Made by a program: the position numbers and the translations under genes
DNA from: Clostridium porci
GTDB taxonomy: Bacteria; Bacillota; Clostridia; Lachnospirales; Lachnospiraceae
Assembly: GCF_009696375.1 (NCBI RefSeq)
Contig: NZ_VUMD01000007.1
Location: forward strand, 1-64,000
Direction of reading: 5' to 3'
DNA length: 64,000 nt
Notes under the pieces: model-generated
Seen by the model: the letters and a program-made list of their open reading frames with translations, nothing else
Told to the model about the DNA's origin: nothing
Databases searched by the model: none
Part shown: positions 37,357 to 47,050 of the stretch, piece by piece
Position numbering within the stretch: position 1 is the first letter of the stretch
Layout: every line of letters begins with the position of its first letter

Positions 37357-37866
37357 TTAGCCCACAATTTCTTCTACAGATTTGCCGCGCAGTCTTGCGA
37401 ATTCCTCAGGGGTCTTCAGTGAGGTTAAGCCGGCAAGGGTTGCCAGAACTACGTTAGTTTTGTTGTTGGAGCCTAAAGACTTTGTACGGATGTTCTTGAT
37501 TCCCGCCATCTCCAATACGGAACGTGCAGGTCCGCCTGCAATAACGCCAGTACCCTCCGGAGCTCTCTTTAACAGAACAGACGCACTGCCAAATTTACCG
37601 ATAAAATCATGTGGGATGCTCTTATTCTCATCTACGGGTATTGCTACCATATTTTTAATTGCGGCTTCTTTACCTTTGCGGATAGCCTCCGGAACCTCGC
37701 CGGCCTTGCCTAAGCCTGCGCCAACGTGACCGTTGCCATCGCCAACTACCACCAGAGCGGAAAATCTCATGGTACGTCCACCTTTAACAGTCTTGGAGAC
37801 TCTCTTGATAGCCACTACCTTATCGTTCAGCTCCATCTGACTGGCATCAATAATTGTACGCTTCAT
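37357..37866 (-). CDS. rpsE: 30S ribosomal protein S5
   Basis: Lines the mRNA entry with S3 and S4; mutations here give ram or spectinomycin phenotypes. 169 residues: the S5 dsRNA-binding half ([22 protein letters not shown]) and the [19 protein letters not shown] core. Confidence 0.97.
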   Translation of the reverse strand: MKRTIIDASQMELNDKVVAIKRVSKTVKGGRTMRFSALVVVGDGNGHVGAGLGKAGEVPEAIRKGKEAAIKNMVAIPVDENKSIPHDFIGKFGSASVLLKRAPEGTGVIAGGPARSVLEMAGIKNIRTKSLGSNNKTNVVLATLAGLTSLKTPEEFARLRGKSVEEIVG

Positions 37867-37882
37867 GTTTCGTTCTCCTCTC

Positions 37883-38251
37883 CTAAAAATCCAGACCAGC
37901 TTCGCGAGCTGCGTCTGCTAATGCCTGAACTTTGCCCTGATATATAAAGCCGCCTCTGTCGAATACAACTTCCTTGATACCTTTTTCAAGGGCTCTCTTT
38001 GCAATTACTGTACCTATATATGCTGCAGCTGCCTTATCGCTGGTTTTCTCCAGTTCAGCCTTAACCTCTTTCTCAACTGTAGATGCAGCAACCAAGGTGT
38101 TGCCAACCGTATCGTCGATAATTTGAGCATACATATGATTATTACTTCTAAACACTGCCAGACGCGGTCTTTCTGCTGTGCCAGCAAAACGGTTACGCAT
38201 TCTGTTGTGTTTCTTTACGCGAATTTCGCTTCTTGACTGTTTGTTAACCAT
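37883..38251 (-). CDS. rplR: 50S ribosomal protein L18
   Basis: Binds 5S rRNA with L5. 122 residues, basic N-terminus ([18 protein letters not shown]) then [20 protein letters not shown]; ends [21 protein letters not shown]. Confidence 0.97.
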   Translation of the reverse strand: MVNKQSRSEIRVKKHNRMRNRFAGTAERPRLAVFRSNNHMYAQIIDDTVGNTLVAASTVEKEVKAELEKTSDKAAAAYIGTVIAKRALEKGIKEVVFDRGGFIYQGKVQALADAAREAGLDF

Positions 38252-38268
38252 TTTTACACTCTCCTTAA

Positions 38269-38811
38269 TTATTTCTTACCAGTCTTACCAACTTTACGTC
38301 TGATAACCTCGTCAGCATACTTGATACCCTTACCCTTGTATGGTTCAGGTCTTCTCTTGTCTCTGATTTCAGCAGCGTATTGGCCAACTTTTTCTTTATT
38401 GATACCTTTAACAGTGATCTTGTTCTGCCCATCTAATACAGTCTCGATGCCTTCCGGGTCCTCCATCTCAACCGGATGGGAATAACCTAGATTCAGAGTA
38501 AGTTTCTTACCCTGCTTGGAGGCTCTGTAACCAACTCCATTTACCTCCAAAACCTTTTCATAGCCCTCGGTTACACCATGTATCATGTTATTAACCAGGG
38601 TTCTTGTCAGACCGTGTAAAGATTTCATTCTCTTTAAATCATTTGGTCTGCTTACGATAATCTGTCCGTCCTTTTGCTCGATCAACATCTCTGCCGGGAG
38701 CTCTCTCTCCAATGTTCCCTTAGGACCTTTTACGGTCACTTTATTTCCTTCTGCGATTGTAACAGTTACGCCTGCCGGAACCGCAACTGGCATTCTGCCA
38801 ATACGTGACAT
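38269..38811 (-). CDS. rplF: 50S ribosomal protein L6
   Basis: Near the factor-binding stalk base. 180 residues: MSRIGRMPV start, two homologous domains and the [19 protein letters not shown] signature near the end. Confidence 0.97.
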   Translation of the reverse strand: MSRIGRMPVAVPAGVTVTIAEGNKVTVKGPKGTLERELPAEMLIEQKDGQIIVSRPNDLKRMKSLHGLTRTLVNNMIHGVTEGYEKVLEVNGVGYRASKQGKKLTLNLGYSHPVEMEDPEGIETVLDGQNKITVKGINKEKVGQYAAEIRDKRRPEPYKGKGIKYADEVIRRKVGKTGKK

Positions 38812-38956
38812 GCCATTTACCTCCTACTTAAATTCTCGGAAGGAACGCTTGGGTTCCTTCTGTTTTCAGTTGCATTTAGCGCTTGGCGACCGCCTTTTGG
38901 CCGCTTGGATGCGAAAGCGCTTCACTTATTTAAGGCATCTGCTGACGCTTAACGAC

Positions 38957-39043
38957 CGTTCAACTAAACTCATAAAACACCTCGTTAAGTCTCGGAACGG
39001 GCGTTCGCACTAAGTTCGTAAGATACCTCGCTAAACGCTCACA
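38957..39043 (-). repeat. Spacer repeat, two tandem copies after rpsH
   Basis: Transcribed strand: copy one (39043-38995) begins TGTGAGCG two bases after the rpsH stop, has the core GAGGT and ends TGCGAACGCC. Copy two (38993-38957) is more diverged but keeps TTAACGAGGT and a GAACG end. Related elements follow rpsN, rpmC and rplW. Confidence 0.7.
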
Positions 39044-39045
39044 GC

Positions 39046-39447
39046 TTACCAAACAAATGCCAATACCTCTCCGCCTACACCTAACTGGCGCGCCTCCTTA
39101 TCGGTAACTACGCCGTGGTTCGTGGAGATAATTGCGGTACCAAGTCCGCCCAGTACCTTGGGAAGCTCCTCCTTGTTTGCGTACACACGCAGACCTGGCT
39201 TGGAGATTCTCTTAATACCGGAGATAATTTTTTCATTCTTGTCTTTACCGTACTTTAGAGTAATTCTGATGGTCTGAAAACCGCCGTCCTCTACCATGTC
39301 GTACTTTGCAACATAGCCCTCTTTTACCAGAATATCAGCAATAGCTAATTTCATCTTGGATGAAGGTACGTCTACTGTATCATGCTTTGCAGTATTTGCG
39401 TTACGGATTCTTGTAAGCATATCTGCAATGGGATCGCTCATTGTCAT
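39046..39447 (-). CDS. rpsH: 30S ribosomal protein S8
   Basis: Central-domain 16S-binding protein. 133 residues: [20 protein letters not shown] and the [22 protein letters not shown] end. In E. coli S8 represses the spc operon. The first of two close ATGs (39447) is preferred: AAGGAGG is 9 bases upstream. Confidence 0.97.
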   Translation of the reverse strand: MTMSDPIADMLTRIRNANTAKHDTVDVPSSKMKLAIADILVKEGYVAKYDMVEDGGFQTIRITLKYGKDKNEKIISGIKRISKPGLRVYANKEELPKVLGGLGTAIISTNHGVVTDKEARQLGVGGEVLAFVW

Positions 39448-39590
39448 TTTATATTGCCTCCTTTTCTAAATTTATCCTTTCAGGAATGTCGCACCTTTTA
39501 GATTCCCACACCGTTCTGCCCTCCCCTGCTTAATAGGAATGATACCCTAGCTTCATGGGGATGATATTCCTCTCTGCATTCGGAATATCA

Positions 39591-39633
39591 GCTTTCGCAG
39601 TAAACACGTGAGAGACCTCATTCAGTGCTCAAT
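39591..39633 (-). repeat. Spacer repeat after rpsN
   Basis: Transcribed strand begins TTGAGCACTGAATGAGGT just after the rpsN stop and ends TGCGAAAGC. It aligns with the copies after rpsH, rpmC and rplW at the GAGC, GAGGT and GCGAA blocks. The remaining gap (39448-39590) has an AATATCATCCC/GGATGATATT hairpin near 39540-39570. Confidence 0.6.
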
Positions 39634-39635
39634 GC

Positions 39636-39821
39636 CTACCAGCTAGCTTTTTTAACGCCGGGAATCTGGCCCTTGTATGCTAACTCACGGAAACAGATAC
39701 GGCAAATGCCATATTTTCTTAAATAAGCATGTGGACGGCCACAGATTCTGCAGCGGTTGTACTCTCTGGTGGAGAACTTAGCAGGACGCTGCTGTTTAAT
39801 CTTCATTGAAGTCTTAGCCAT
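39636..39821 (-). CDS. rpsN: 30S ribosomal protein S14, zinc type Z
   Basis: 61 residues with the zinc ligands CRICG and CRICF. The short, zinc-binding form is usual in Firmicutes spc operons. 16 bases after rplE. Confidence 0.96.
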   Translation of the reverse strand: MAKTSMKIKQQRPAKFSTREYNRCRICGRPHAYLRKYGICRICFRELAYKGQIPGVKKASW

Positions 39822-39837
39822 GAAAGTTTCCTCCTAA

Positions 39838-40377
39838 CTATTTTGCAAACGGCATATTGAATAGTGTCAAAAGTTCACGAGCTTCTTCGTCAGTCTTAGC
39901 AGTGGTAACGAAGATGATGTCCATACCTCTTACCTTATCAATTTTATCGTACTCAACCTCAGGAAAGATTAACTGCTCTTTGATACCGAGAGCATAGTTT
40001 CCTCTGCCGTCAAAAGCGTTAGGATTAACACCTCTAAAGTCACGTACACGTGGAAGAGCCAGGTTAATCAGGCGGTCTAAGAATTCATACATTCTCTCTC
40101 CCCGCAGAGTTACCTTACAGCCGATAGCCATGCCCTCACGAAGCTTGAAGTTTGCAACAGACTTCTTAGCCTTTGTGGTTACAGCCTTCTGGCCGGAGAT
40201 GATTTCCAAATCTCTCACAGCAGAGTCCAGGACCTTGGCATTTTCCTTTGCTTCGCCTACGCCCATGTTAATAACAATCTTATCCAGCTTCGGCACCTGC
40301 ATAACATTTTTATATCCGAATTTTTTCATCAGAGCGTCAACTATCTCGTTCTGATATTGTTCTTTTAATCTAGCCAA
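39838..40377 (-). CDS. rplE: 50S ribosomal protein L5
   Basis: Holds 5S rRNA and contacts the P-site tRNA and 30S head. 179 residues: [36 protein letters not shown] and [17 protein letters not shown] blocks. Confidence 0.97.
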   Translation of the reverse strand: MARLKEQYQNEIVDALMKKFGYKNVMQVPKLDKIVINMGVGEAKENAKVLDSAVRDLEIISGQKAVTTKAKKSVANFKLREGMAIGCKVTLRGERMYEFLDRLINLALPRVRDFRGVNPNAFDGRGNYALGIKEQLIFPEVEYDKIDKVRGMDIIFVTTAKTDEEARELLTLFNMPFAK

Positions 40378-40400
40378 TGTTTTTTCCTCCTCTCCTGAAA

Positions 40401-40706
40401 TTAGTCAATCACTTTGCCGGTTTTCTTAGCCACGCGAACCTTCTTGCCGTCTTTCACCTCAAAGCCGACTCTGGTTGCCTTGCCGTCAACGACCAGCATT
40501 ACATTGGAGATATCAATGGGAGCCTCCTGATTAACGATTCCGCCCTGTGGATTGCCAGGAGCCTGCTTTGTATGCTTGGTAATCATGTTGCAGCCCTGAA
40601 CCAGAACCTTATTCTTCTTTGCATTAACAGATATAACCTTACCCTGCTTATCTTTATCCTTACCTGCGATTACGACTACTAGGTCGTCCTTTTTGATTTT
40701 TTGCAC
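40401..40706 (-). CDS. rplX: 50S ribosomal protein L24
   Basis: Assembly-initiating protein with an N-terminal KOW domain ([22 protein letters not shown]). 101 residues. 12 bases after rplN. Confidence 0.97.
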   Translation of the reverse strand: MQKIKKDDLVVVIAGKDKDKQGKVISVNAKKNKVLVQGCNMITKHTKQAPGNPQGGIVNQEAPIDISNVMLVVDGKATRVGFEVKDGKKVRVAKKTGKVID

Positions 40707-40718
40707 AGTTATACCTCC

Positions 40719-41087
40719 TTACAGTACTTCCGGAGCTAAGGAGACAATCTTCATAAACTGTTTGTCTCTTAATTCTCTCGCTACAGGCCCAAAGATACGT
40801 GTTCCTCTTGGAGTCTTGTCGTCCTTGATCACTACTGCTGCGTTCTCGTCAAATTTGATGTAAGAACCATCCTTACGGCGTGCGCCCTTAACAGTACGAA
40901 CGACTACAGCCTTTACAACATCGCCCTTCTTTACAACACCGCCTGGTGTTGCATCTTTAACGGAAGCAACGATGATATCACCGATATTTGCATATCTTCT
41001 GGTTGAACCGCCTAACACACGGATGCAGAGAAGCTCTTTTGCACCAGTATTATCGGCAACCTTAAGTCTTGTTTCCTGCTGAACCAT
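40719..41087 (-). CDS. rplN: 50S ribosomal protein L14
   Basis: Intersubunit bridge protein and docking site of silencing factor RsfS. 122 residues: [20 protein letters not shown] and the [18 protein letters not shown] signature. Confidence 0.98.
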   Translation of the reverse strand: MVQQETRLKVADNTGAKELLCIRVLGGSTRRYANIGDIIVASVKDATPGGVVKKGDVVKAVVVRTVKGARRKDGSYIKFDENAAVVIKDDKTPRGTRIFGPVARELRDKQFMKIVSLAPEVL

Positions 41088-41111
41088 ACCTGTTACTCCT
41101 TCCTGGTCTAA

Positions 41112-41366
41112 TTATCTTGCCTTCTCAATCACTTCAACAAGTCTCCATCTCTTATCCTTGGACAACGGTCTTGTTTCCATTACTTTCACTATATCGCCGA
41201 TACCGCATTCGTTTTTCTCATCATGAGCTTTTAACTTAACGGTCTTTTTAACAATTTTACCGATTACAGGATGTTTTACATGGTCTTCGATAGCAACTAC
41301 GATCGTCTTATCCATTTTATCGCTAACCACTTTACCGGTACGGGTCTTTCTTAAATTTCTTTCCAC
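41112..41366 (-). CDS. rpsQ: 30S ribosomal protein S17
   Basis: Primary 16S binder with an OB fold. 84 residues: [21 protein letters not shown] and [21 protein letters not shown]. Confidence 0.97.
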   Translation of the reverse strand: MERNLRKTRTGKVVSDKMDKTIVVAIEDHVKHPVIGKIVKKTVKLKAHDEKNECGIGDIVKVMETRPLSKDKRWRLVEVIEKAR

Positions 41367-41507
41367 GGTAGTTTAAATCTCCTTTCCACTCTGTATTAGC
41401 GGGTATGTTCACTCCTGCATATTCGTGGAAGCTATCTCCTTTCTTCCTTCGGAGTATCTGCTTGCACACCAGACTCGAAACGTATCATCAAGCGTTTCAT
41501 GCATCAT

Positions 41508-41554
41508 GAACGGCGTTCGCGCTAGGCTCGAAACTACCTCACTAAGCGCTCACA
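41508..41554 (-). repeat. Spacer repeat after rpmC
   Basis: Transcribed strand begins TGTGAGCGCTTAGTGAGGTA one base after the rpmC stop and ends GCGCGAACGCCGTTC. It is the copy closest to the one after rpsH. The rest of the 189-base gap shows a second degenerate version near 41470-41500. Confidence 0.75.
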
Positions 41555-41555
41555 G

Positions 41556-41759
41556 TTATGCATTCGCCTTTTCAGCGATAACAGTCTGAATTCTGGCAAT
41601 ATTCTTGCGAACGTCCTTAATTCTAGAGGTGTTATCTAACTGGTTGGTTGCATTCTGGAATCTTAAATTGAACAGTTCCTTCTTCGCAGCTACTAACTCT
41701 TCATTCAGCTCGTTTGCTGACTTAGCCTTTAATTCTTCTACAAATTTACTAGTTTTCAC
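41556..41759 (-). CDS. rpmC: 50S ribosomal protein L29
   Basis: Helical protein near the tunnel exit. 67 residues from the GTG at 41759 ([17 protein letters not shown]), 11 bases inside the end of rplP, with AAGGCGGTGAT as ribosome site. A GTG three codons upstream is less likely. Confidence 0.93.
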   Translation of the reverse strand: MKTSKFVEELKAKSANELNEELVAAKKELFNLRFQNATNQLDNTSRIKDVRKNIARIQTVIAEKANA

Positions 41760-42186
41760 TGTTATCACCGCCTTCTAAATCTGCTTTGGAAACAATCTTA
41801 CACTTGCATGGCAGCTTGTGCATAGCAAGACGAAGCGCCTCTCTCGCTGTTTCCTCTGGTACGCCAGCGATCTCAAACATAACACGGCCTGGCTTTACAA
41901 CCGCTACCCAGTACTCCAGAGCGCCCTTACCGGAACCCATACGGGTTTCTGCCGGCTTTGCTGTTACAGGTTTATCGGGAAAGATCTTAATCCAGACTTT
42001 ACCGCCACGCTTGATATAACGGGTCATGGCAACACGGGCTGCCTCAATCTGGTTTGATTTAATCCAGCATGGTTCAGCAGCAACTAAACCAAATTCACCG
42101 TTGGTAATCTTATTGCCCCTTAACGCTTTTCCGGCCATAGAGCCACGAAACTGTTTACGACGCTTAACTCTCTTAGGCATTAACAT
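41749..42186 (-). CDS. rplP: 50S ribosomal protein L16
   Basis: Positions A-site tRNA. 145 residues: [39 protein letters not shown] and the [17 protein letters not shown]-like segment (here [12 protein letters not shown]). The ATG overlaps the rpsC stop. Confidence 0.97.
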   Translation of the reverse strand: MLMPKRVKRRKQFRGSMAGKALRGNKITNGEFGLVAAEPCWIKSNQIEAARVAMTRYIKRGGKVWIKIFPDKPVTAKPAETRMGSGKGALEYWVAVVKPGRVMFEIAGVPEETAREALRLAMHKLPCKCKIVSKADLEGGDNSEN

Positions 42187-42842
42187 TATTTATCGCTCCC
42201 TTCCTTGTTTCCCTTAGTAGGAAGTACCTCGCCCTTGTAGATCCAAACCTTAACGCCAATTTTGCCGTAGGTTGTATCTGCCTCAGCGAAGCCATAGTCA
42301 ATATCTGCTCTTAATGTCTGAAGCGGGATTGTCCCCTCGCTGTAGAATTCGGTACGTGCCATATCAGCGCCGCCCAAACGCCCGGCCACAGCCGTTTTGA
42401 TGCCCTTAACGCCAGCTTTCATGCTTCGTCCCATAGTAGACTTCATCGCACGGCGGAAAGAAATACGGTTCTCCAGCTGCTGGGCGATAGACTCAGCCAC
42501 AAGCTGAGCATCTCTGTCTGGCCTCTTGATTTCTTTAATATCCACAAACAGCTTCTTGGAGGTCAGCTTCTGAACCTCTTTCTTCAGCTTCTCAATTTCA
42601 GCGCCGCCCTTACCGATTACAACGCCTGGCTTTGCCGTGTAGATAATCACCTTCACTCTGTCAGACGCGCGCTCGATTTCGATTTTGGAAATACCGGCAC
42701 TGAACAATCTCTTTTTCAGGAACTTTCTGATATTGTAATCTTCAACCAGGCAGTCAGCAAAATCAGCTTCTGCGTACCACTTGGAATCCCAGTCTTTAAT
42801 AACACCCACTCTTAAGCCGTGTGGATTAACTTTCTGTCCCAT
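42186..42842 (-). CDS. rpsC: 30S ribosomal protein S3
   Basis: Forms the mRNA entry gate and helicase with S4 and S5. 218 residues; KH domain with [13 protein letters not shown] near residue 75-87 and the C-terminal [28 protein letters not shown] block. 9 bases after rplV. Confidence 0.97.
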   Translation of the reverse strand: MGQKVNPHGLRVGVIKDWDSKWYAEADFADCLVEDYNIRKFLKKRLFSAGISKIEIERASDRVKVIIYTAKPGVVIGKGGAEIEKLKKEVQKLTSKKLFVDIKEIKRPDRDAQLVAESIAQQLENRISFRRAMKSTMGRSMKAGVKGIKTAVAGRLGGADMARTEFYSEGTIPLQTLRADIDYGFAEADTTYGKIGVKVWIYKGEVLPTKGNKEGSDK

Positions 42843-42851
42843 ATTTGCCTC

Positions 42852-43238
42852 CTATCTCTCATTCAGAACAACAGTGATGTGGCTCATTCTCTTTTCGATC
42901 CTGTAAGCGCGTCCCTGAGCTCTCGGTCTCACTCTCTTCATTGTAGGGCCCTGATTAGCGTAACACTCCTCTACATATAGCTTTGCCGAATCCATACCGT
43001 TATTGTTCTCAGCGTTGGCCACTGCTGATTCCAGCAGCTTCTTAACTAAGCTGGAAGCATATCTGGGACTGTAAGTTACAATACCAAGTGCAGTCTGCAC
43101 ATCTTTGCCTCTAATGGCATCCAATACGAAACAAGCCTTCTGGACAGATACCCTAGCGTAAGACAAGGTTGCGCTTGGTCTGGTGTCCTTCTGGGCATTT
43201 CTCTCTCTCTTAATTTGGGATCTATGTCCTTTTGCCAT
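42852..43238 (-). CDS. rplV: 50S ribosomal protein L22
   Basis: Its beta-hairpin lines the peptide tunnel constriction, a macrolide site. 128 residues, with KVRLVLDxIRGK-like KACFVLDAIRGKDV and the hairpin PRAQGRAYRIEKRMSHITVVL. Confidence 0.97.
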   Translation of the reverse strand: MAKGHRSQIKRERNAQKDTRPSATLSYARVSVQKACFVLDAIRGKDVQTALGIVTYSPRYASSLVKKLLESAVANAENNNGMDSAKLYVEECYANQGPTMKRVRPRAQGRAYRIEKRMSHITVVLNER

Positions 43239-43267
43239 CGGTAAAACCTCCTTTCAATCTACCTTAC

Positions 43268-43552
43268 TTACCTTCTCACGCCGGATTTCTTTTCGTCTTT
43301 ACCATGACCTCTGTAGGTTCTGGTTGCTACGAATTCGCCCAGTTTATGTCCTACCATATCCTCGGTTACATATACCGGAACGTGCTTTCTGCCGTCATGA
43401 ACTGCGATTGTATGACCAACCATCTGCGGGAAGATTGTTGAACGGCGGGACCAGGTCTTGATTACCTGCTTCTGTCCTGCTGCATTCATAGCATCAACTT
43501 TCTTTAACAGATGCGCATCTGCAAATGGTCCTTTTTTCAGTGAACGAGCCAT
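43268..43552 (-). CDS. rpsS: 30S ribosomal protein S19
   Basis: Head protein that pairs with S13. 94 residues: [18 protein letters not shown] and the [19 protein letters not shown] signature. Confidence 0.97.
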   Translation of the reverse strand: MARSLKKGPFADAHLLKKVDAMNAAGQKQVIKTWSRRSTIFPQMVGHTIAVHDGRKHVPVYVTEDMVGHKLGEFVATRTYRGHGKDEKKSGVRR

Positions 43553-43571
43553 GTGTTCTTAACCTCCTTAA

Positions 43572-44417
43572 TTATTTGATGGTTTTTCCATCACGTCTTC
43601 TTACGATCAACTTGTTTGACTGCTTGTTTTTCTTCCTGGTCTTCAGACCCAGAGCAGGCTTGCCCCATGGGGTGCATGGACCCGGACGTCCGATACCACA
43701 CTTGCCCTCGCCGCCACCATGAGGATGGTCGTTAGGATTCATTACAGAACCGCGGACAGTAGGTCTGATACCCATATGACGCTTTCTGCCAGCTTTACCA
43801 ATGTTGATCAGGGAGTGTTCTCCATTGCCCACAACGCCAACCGTTGCCCGGCATATAATTGGAACCATTCTCATTTCACCCGACGGCAGACGGAGGGTGG
43901 CATACTTGCCCTCTTTAGCCATCAGCTGCGCTGAATTACCGGCAGACCGAACCAACTGGCCGCCCTTGCCAGGATATAACTCGATGTTGTGCACCTGGGT
44001 ACCTACAGGGATGTGGTACAGGGGCATGCAGTTTCCTACCTTAGCCTCTGCTGTATCGCCGCTCATAACCTTCATTCCGTCGGTTAAGCCCTGAGGAGCC
44101 AGGATATATGCCTTTTCACCATCTGCATAGCAGATTAAGGCGATATTGGCGCTTCTGTTCGGATCATACTCAATTCCGACAACTGTTGCCGGAATGCCAT
44201 CCTTTGAGTTTCTTTTAAAATCAATCAGTCTGTATTTCCTTCTGTTGCCGCCGCCTCTGTGACGAACGGTGATTTTACCCTGATTGTTACGACCAGCATT
44301 CTTGCCCAGAGAGACTAACAGCGCCTTCTCCGGAGTCTTTTTGGTGATTTCCTTGAAATCAGAACCGGTCATATGTCTTCTGGAAGGTGTATAAGCATTA
44401 TACTTCTTAATTCCCAT
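43572..44417 (-). CDS. rplB: 50S ribosomal protein L2
   Basis: Needed for subunit joining and peptidyl transfer. 281 residues with the conserved histidine block [13 protein letters not shown] and GAVKRNSKD-like [14 protein letters not shown]. The C-terminus is basic. Standard position after rplW. Confidence 0.98.
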   Translation of the reverse strand: MGIKKYNAYTPSRRHMTGSDFKEITKKTPEKALLVSLGKNAGRNNQGKITVRHRGGGNRRKYRLIDFKRNSKDGIPATVVGIEYDPNRSANIALICYADGEKAYILAPQGLTDGMKVMSGDTAEAKVGNCMPLYHIPVGTQVHNIELYPGKGGQLVRSAGNSAQLMAKEGKYATLRLPSGEMRMVPIICRATVGVVGNGEHSLINIGKAGRKRHMGIRPTVRGSVMNPNDHPHGGGEGKCGIGRPGPCTPWGKPALGLKTRKKNKQSNKLIVRRRDGKTIK

Positions 44418-44500
44418 GACATTTTACTCCTTTTCTTTTCTTTTCACGGCATTTTTTAAACTGCCGTATAAGTTCTCCGCCCTTTACGGTAGCCGGGCAG

Positions 44501-44541
44501 GTTGTTCGCTCAAAACCAGAAAGACCTCTTTAAGTGCTTAC
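44501..44541 (-). repeat. Spacer repeat after rplW
   Basis: Transcribed strand begins TGTAAGCACTTAAAGAGGTC, overlapping the rplW stop codon itself, and ends TGAGCGAAC. It shares the AGC..TTA, GAGGT and GCGAA blocks with the other copies. Confidence 0.6.
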
Positions 44542-44837
44542 AGCCCCTGGAAAAGTTCTATCTCCTTGCTGTCCTCGGTCAGCTTCACAATCGCTTTCTT
44601 GGTAGCCGCGGTTCTTCCTAAGGTTGTTCCTCTTCTCTTAACCTTGCCAATGCTGTTCATGGTGTTCACCGAAAGCACCTTGGTGCCTGGAAACATTTTC
44701 TCAACAGCTTCTTTGATCATAGACTTGTTAGCGTCTACATGAACCATGAATGTATACTTCTTATCCGCCATGGCATTCATACTCTTCTCAGTAATAACCG
44801 GTTTTAAAATGACGTCATAGTACTTGATATCTGCCAT
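44538..44837 (-). CDS. rplW: 50S ribosomal protein L23
   Basis: Docking site for trigger factor and SRP at the tunnel exit. 99 residues: [21 protein letters not shown] and [17 protein letters not shown]. Its start overlaps the rplD stop. Confidence 0.97.
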   Translation of the reverse strand: MADIKYYDVILKPVITEKSMNAMADKKYTFMVHVDANKSMIKEAVEKMFPGTKVLSVNTMNSIGKVKRRGTTLGRTAATKKAIVKLTEDSKEIELFQGL

Positions 44838-45457
44838 TATGCGTACACCTCCTCAATGGATGCAACAGCAGCCTTGGTAGCCACTACTGTGTTGTACTTC
44901 AGAATATCGTATACATTGATGGTAGATGCCTGAGCCGTCTTAACATCCGCCAGGTTTCTTGCCGACAATACGGTATTCTGATCATTATCAGCCAGAACGA
45001 CCAGGGCCTTGGATACCTTTAAGTTGTCCATAACTCCCCGGAACTTCTTAGTCTTAATCTCGTCAAACTTCAGCTCATCTACTACGATGAACTTATGCTC
45101 CTGAACACGGCTGGTCAGAGCAGACTTAAGAGCAGCTCTCTTCTCCTTCTTGTTCAGCCTGATCGTATAATCTCTCGGCGTTGGAGCAAACACTACACCG
45201 CCGCCCTTCCACTGGGGTGATCGGGTTGAGCCCTGTCTTGCATGACCGGTTCCCTTCTGTCTCCAGGGCTTTCTTCCGCCTCCGGAAACCTCAGAACGCG
45301 TCTTTGCCTTCTGTGTTCCCTGACGCTTATTAGCAAGCTGCGCAACGACTGCAAGATGTACCAGATGTTCGTTTATTTCAACACCGAACACCGCATCGTT
45401 CAGCTCTAATGTGCCAACTTCCTTACCTTCCATATTGTAAACAGATACGTTTGCCAT
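44837..45457 (-). CDS. rplD: 50S ribosomal protein L4
   Basis: Tunnel protein; in E. coli also the repressor of the S10 operon. 206 residues, with the extended loop [30 protein letters not shown] intact. That loop sits at the tunnel constriction. Confidence 0.97.
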   Translation of the reverse strand: MANVSVYNMEGKEVGTLELNDAVFGVEINEHLVHLAVVAQLANKRQGTQKAKTRSEVSGGGRKPWRQKGTGHARQGSTRSPQWKGGGVVFAPTPRDYTIRLNKKEKRAALKSALTSRVQEHKFIVVDELKFDEIKTKKFRGVMDNLKVSKALVVLADNDQNTVLSARNLADVKTAQASTINVYDILKYNTVVATKAAVASIEEVYA

Positions 45458-45485
45458 CTGTGTGTTCCTCCTTTCCTATAAAAGC

Positions 45486-46121
45486 TTACCTTTCAACCTT
45501 AACGGTTTCCTTGATCGTTACCAGGCTCTTCTTAGGACCTGGGACGGCGCCCTTAACCAGAATCAGGTTATTCTCGGCATCCACCTTGACAACCTCCAGA
45601 TTCTGAATGGTAATCCGCCTGCAGCCCATGTGTCCAGGCATACCCTTCCCCTTGAACACGCGCCCTGGCGTAGTAGCGGAACCATTGGAACCCTGATGGC
45701 GATGGAACTTGGAACCATGTGCCATAGGCCCTCTGTGCTGTCCATATCTCTTGATAGCGCCCTGAAAGCCTTTACCCTTGGAAATAGCAGTTGCATCAAT
45801 CTTATCGCCTGCCGCGAAGATATCTGCCTTAATCTCATCCTTTACGGAATACTCTTCAGCATTCTCCAGCTTAAGCTCTCTTACATATCTCTTGTAGGAA
45901 ACTCCGGCCTTATCAAAATGGCCTTTCTGCGGCTTATTGACCAGCTTCTCTCTCTTGTCAACGAAACCAACCTGCACTGCTTTGTAGCCATCGTTCTCCG
46001 CAGTCTTAACCTGAGTGACCACACATGGGCCTGCCTGAAGCACGGTTACCGGAACTAACGCGCCAGTCTCATTGAAGATCTGGGTCATTCCGACTTTTGT
46101 TGCTAAAATCGCTTTCTTCAT
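45486..46121 (-). CDS. rplC: 50S ribosomal protein L3
   Basis: Early 23S binder that reaches the peptidyl-transferase centre. 211 residues: [16 protein letters not shown], then [31 protein letters not shown], and [15 protein letters not shown]. Confidence 0.98.
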   Translation of the reverse strand: MKKAILATKVGMTQIFNETGALVPVTVLQAGPCVVTQVKTAENDGYKAVQVGFVDKREKLVNKPQKGHFDKAGVSYKRYVRELKLENAEEYSVKDEIKADIFAAGDKIDATAISKGKGFQGAIKRYGQHRGPMAHGSKFHRHQGSNGSATTPGRVFKGKGMPGHMGCRRITIQNLEVVKVDAENNLILVKGAVPGPKKSLVTIKETVKVER

Positions 46122-46363
46122 TGTCTTACCTCCTGTTTCATGATCTACAGCGGAATGCTTTCACATTCATCCTAGAACAGCCAAATATACGTGGAACACT
46201 ATAAACCGCCTGGCGGCATGTTGATTCCTCACAGGAAATGTAGTGTTGCTTCTATATCTAAACCCTTCAGGATATAAACATTTTCTTAACTGCATCTCCT
46301 TCCTGTTCAGGTAGGAAACGCAAATTCTGCCACGCTGCCTTTGCGCAGCCTTTCTGCCGTCTG

Positions 46364-46681
46364 TTATTTCGTTTTCATCTTGATGTCAATGTATACACCA
46401 GCCGGCATTTCCAGTCTAGACAGCGCGTCAACTGTCTTCTGACTTGGAGCAGTAATATCGATGAGCCTCTTGTGAGTCCTCTGCTCAAACTGCTCTCTGG
46501 AATCCTTATACTTATGCACAGCACGCAGAATCGTTACAACCTCTTTTTTGGTTGGCAACGGCACCGGTCCGCTCACCTGTGATCCTGTCTTTTTTACAGT
46601 CTCAATGATCTTACCGGCTGACTGATCTACTAACTGATGATCATAAGCTTTTAATGTGATTCTCATTACTTGACTTGCCAT
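46364..46681 (-). CDS. rpsJ: 30S ribosomal protein S10
   Basis: Head protein that with NusB forms part of antitermination complexes. 105 residues: [27 protein letters not shown] and [20 protein letters not shown]. First gene of the operon; AAAAGGAGG precedes the ATG. The 242-base gap to rplC is long and has no gene. Confidence 0.97.
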   Translation of the reverse strand: MASQVMRITLKAYDHQLVDQSAGKIIETVKKTGSQVSGPVPLPTKKEVVTILRAVHKYKDSREQFEQRTHKRLIDITAPSQKTVDALSRLEMPAGVYIDIKMKTK

Positions 46682-46913
46682 AAAAAAAGTCGCCTCCTTT
46701 TCGCACTTTCAAACCAAGTACGACAAGCGGTGACTGTACACGTTCCCGTGTGTGTCCTAATGAACACCACACTGACTCTGCCCTTAATCCTGCAGTATCT
46801 TTAATTTGGTACAGTGACTTGTCGCCAGTTTTCTAACTTGACATTCGCTCCACGGAAAACCTGCCTCAAATTGAGGTCAGCAACCTCACGCTTCAATGCT
46901 ATCATGCCACAGC
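46682..46913 (-). promoter_or_regulatory. Structured leader of the S10 operon
   Basis: About 230 transcribed bases before rpsJ. CGACAAG and ACTGTAC (46721-46727, 46733-46739) pair with GTACAGT and CTTGTCG (46809-46815, 46818-46824), closing a domain that also holds an ACACG/CGTGT hairpin at 46738-46751. The closing stem lies just upstream of the ribosome site. A ribosomal-protein leader is the natural reading, but I cannot match a named family. Confidence 0.6.
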
Positions 46914-46919
46914 TTCGTT

Positions 46920-46948
46920 ATAATAGCATAGATTCCTAAAATATTCAA
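46920..46948 (-). promoter_or_regulatory. Promoter of the S10-spc-alpha operon
   Basis: Minus strand TTGAAT (46943-46948), 17 bases, TATTAT (46920-46925). No other comparable promoter stands out between here and rplQ. Confidence 0.8.
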
Positions 46949-46993
46949 GTCTTTTTTAATTTTTTATATTATCTTTTTAAAGGTGATGGATGA

Positions 46994-47032
46994 GCAAAAA
47001 AAGAGAGACCTTTCATTTTTGAAAGTCTCTCC
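46994..47032 (-). terminator. Terminator after the 47051 wall-binding gene
   Basis: GAGAGACTTTCA pairs with TGAAAGGTCTCTC around a short loop, then seven T on the minus strand. Confidence 0.9.
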
Positions 47033-47050
47033 CAATAATCCCTTCTATAA

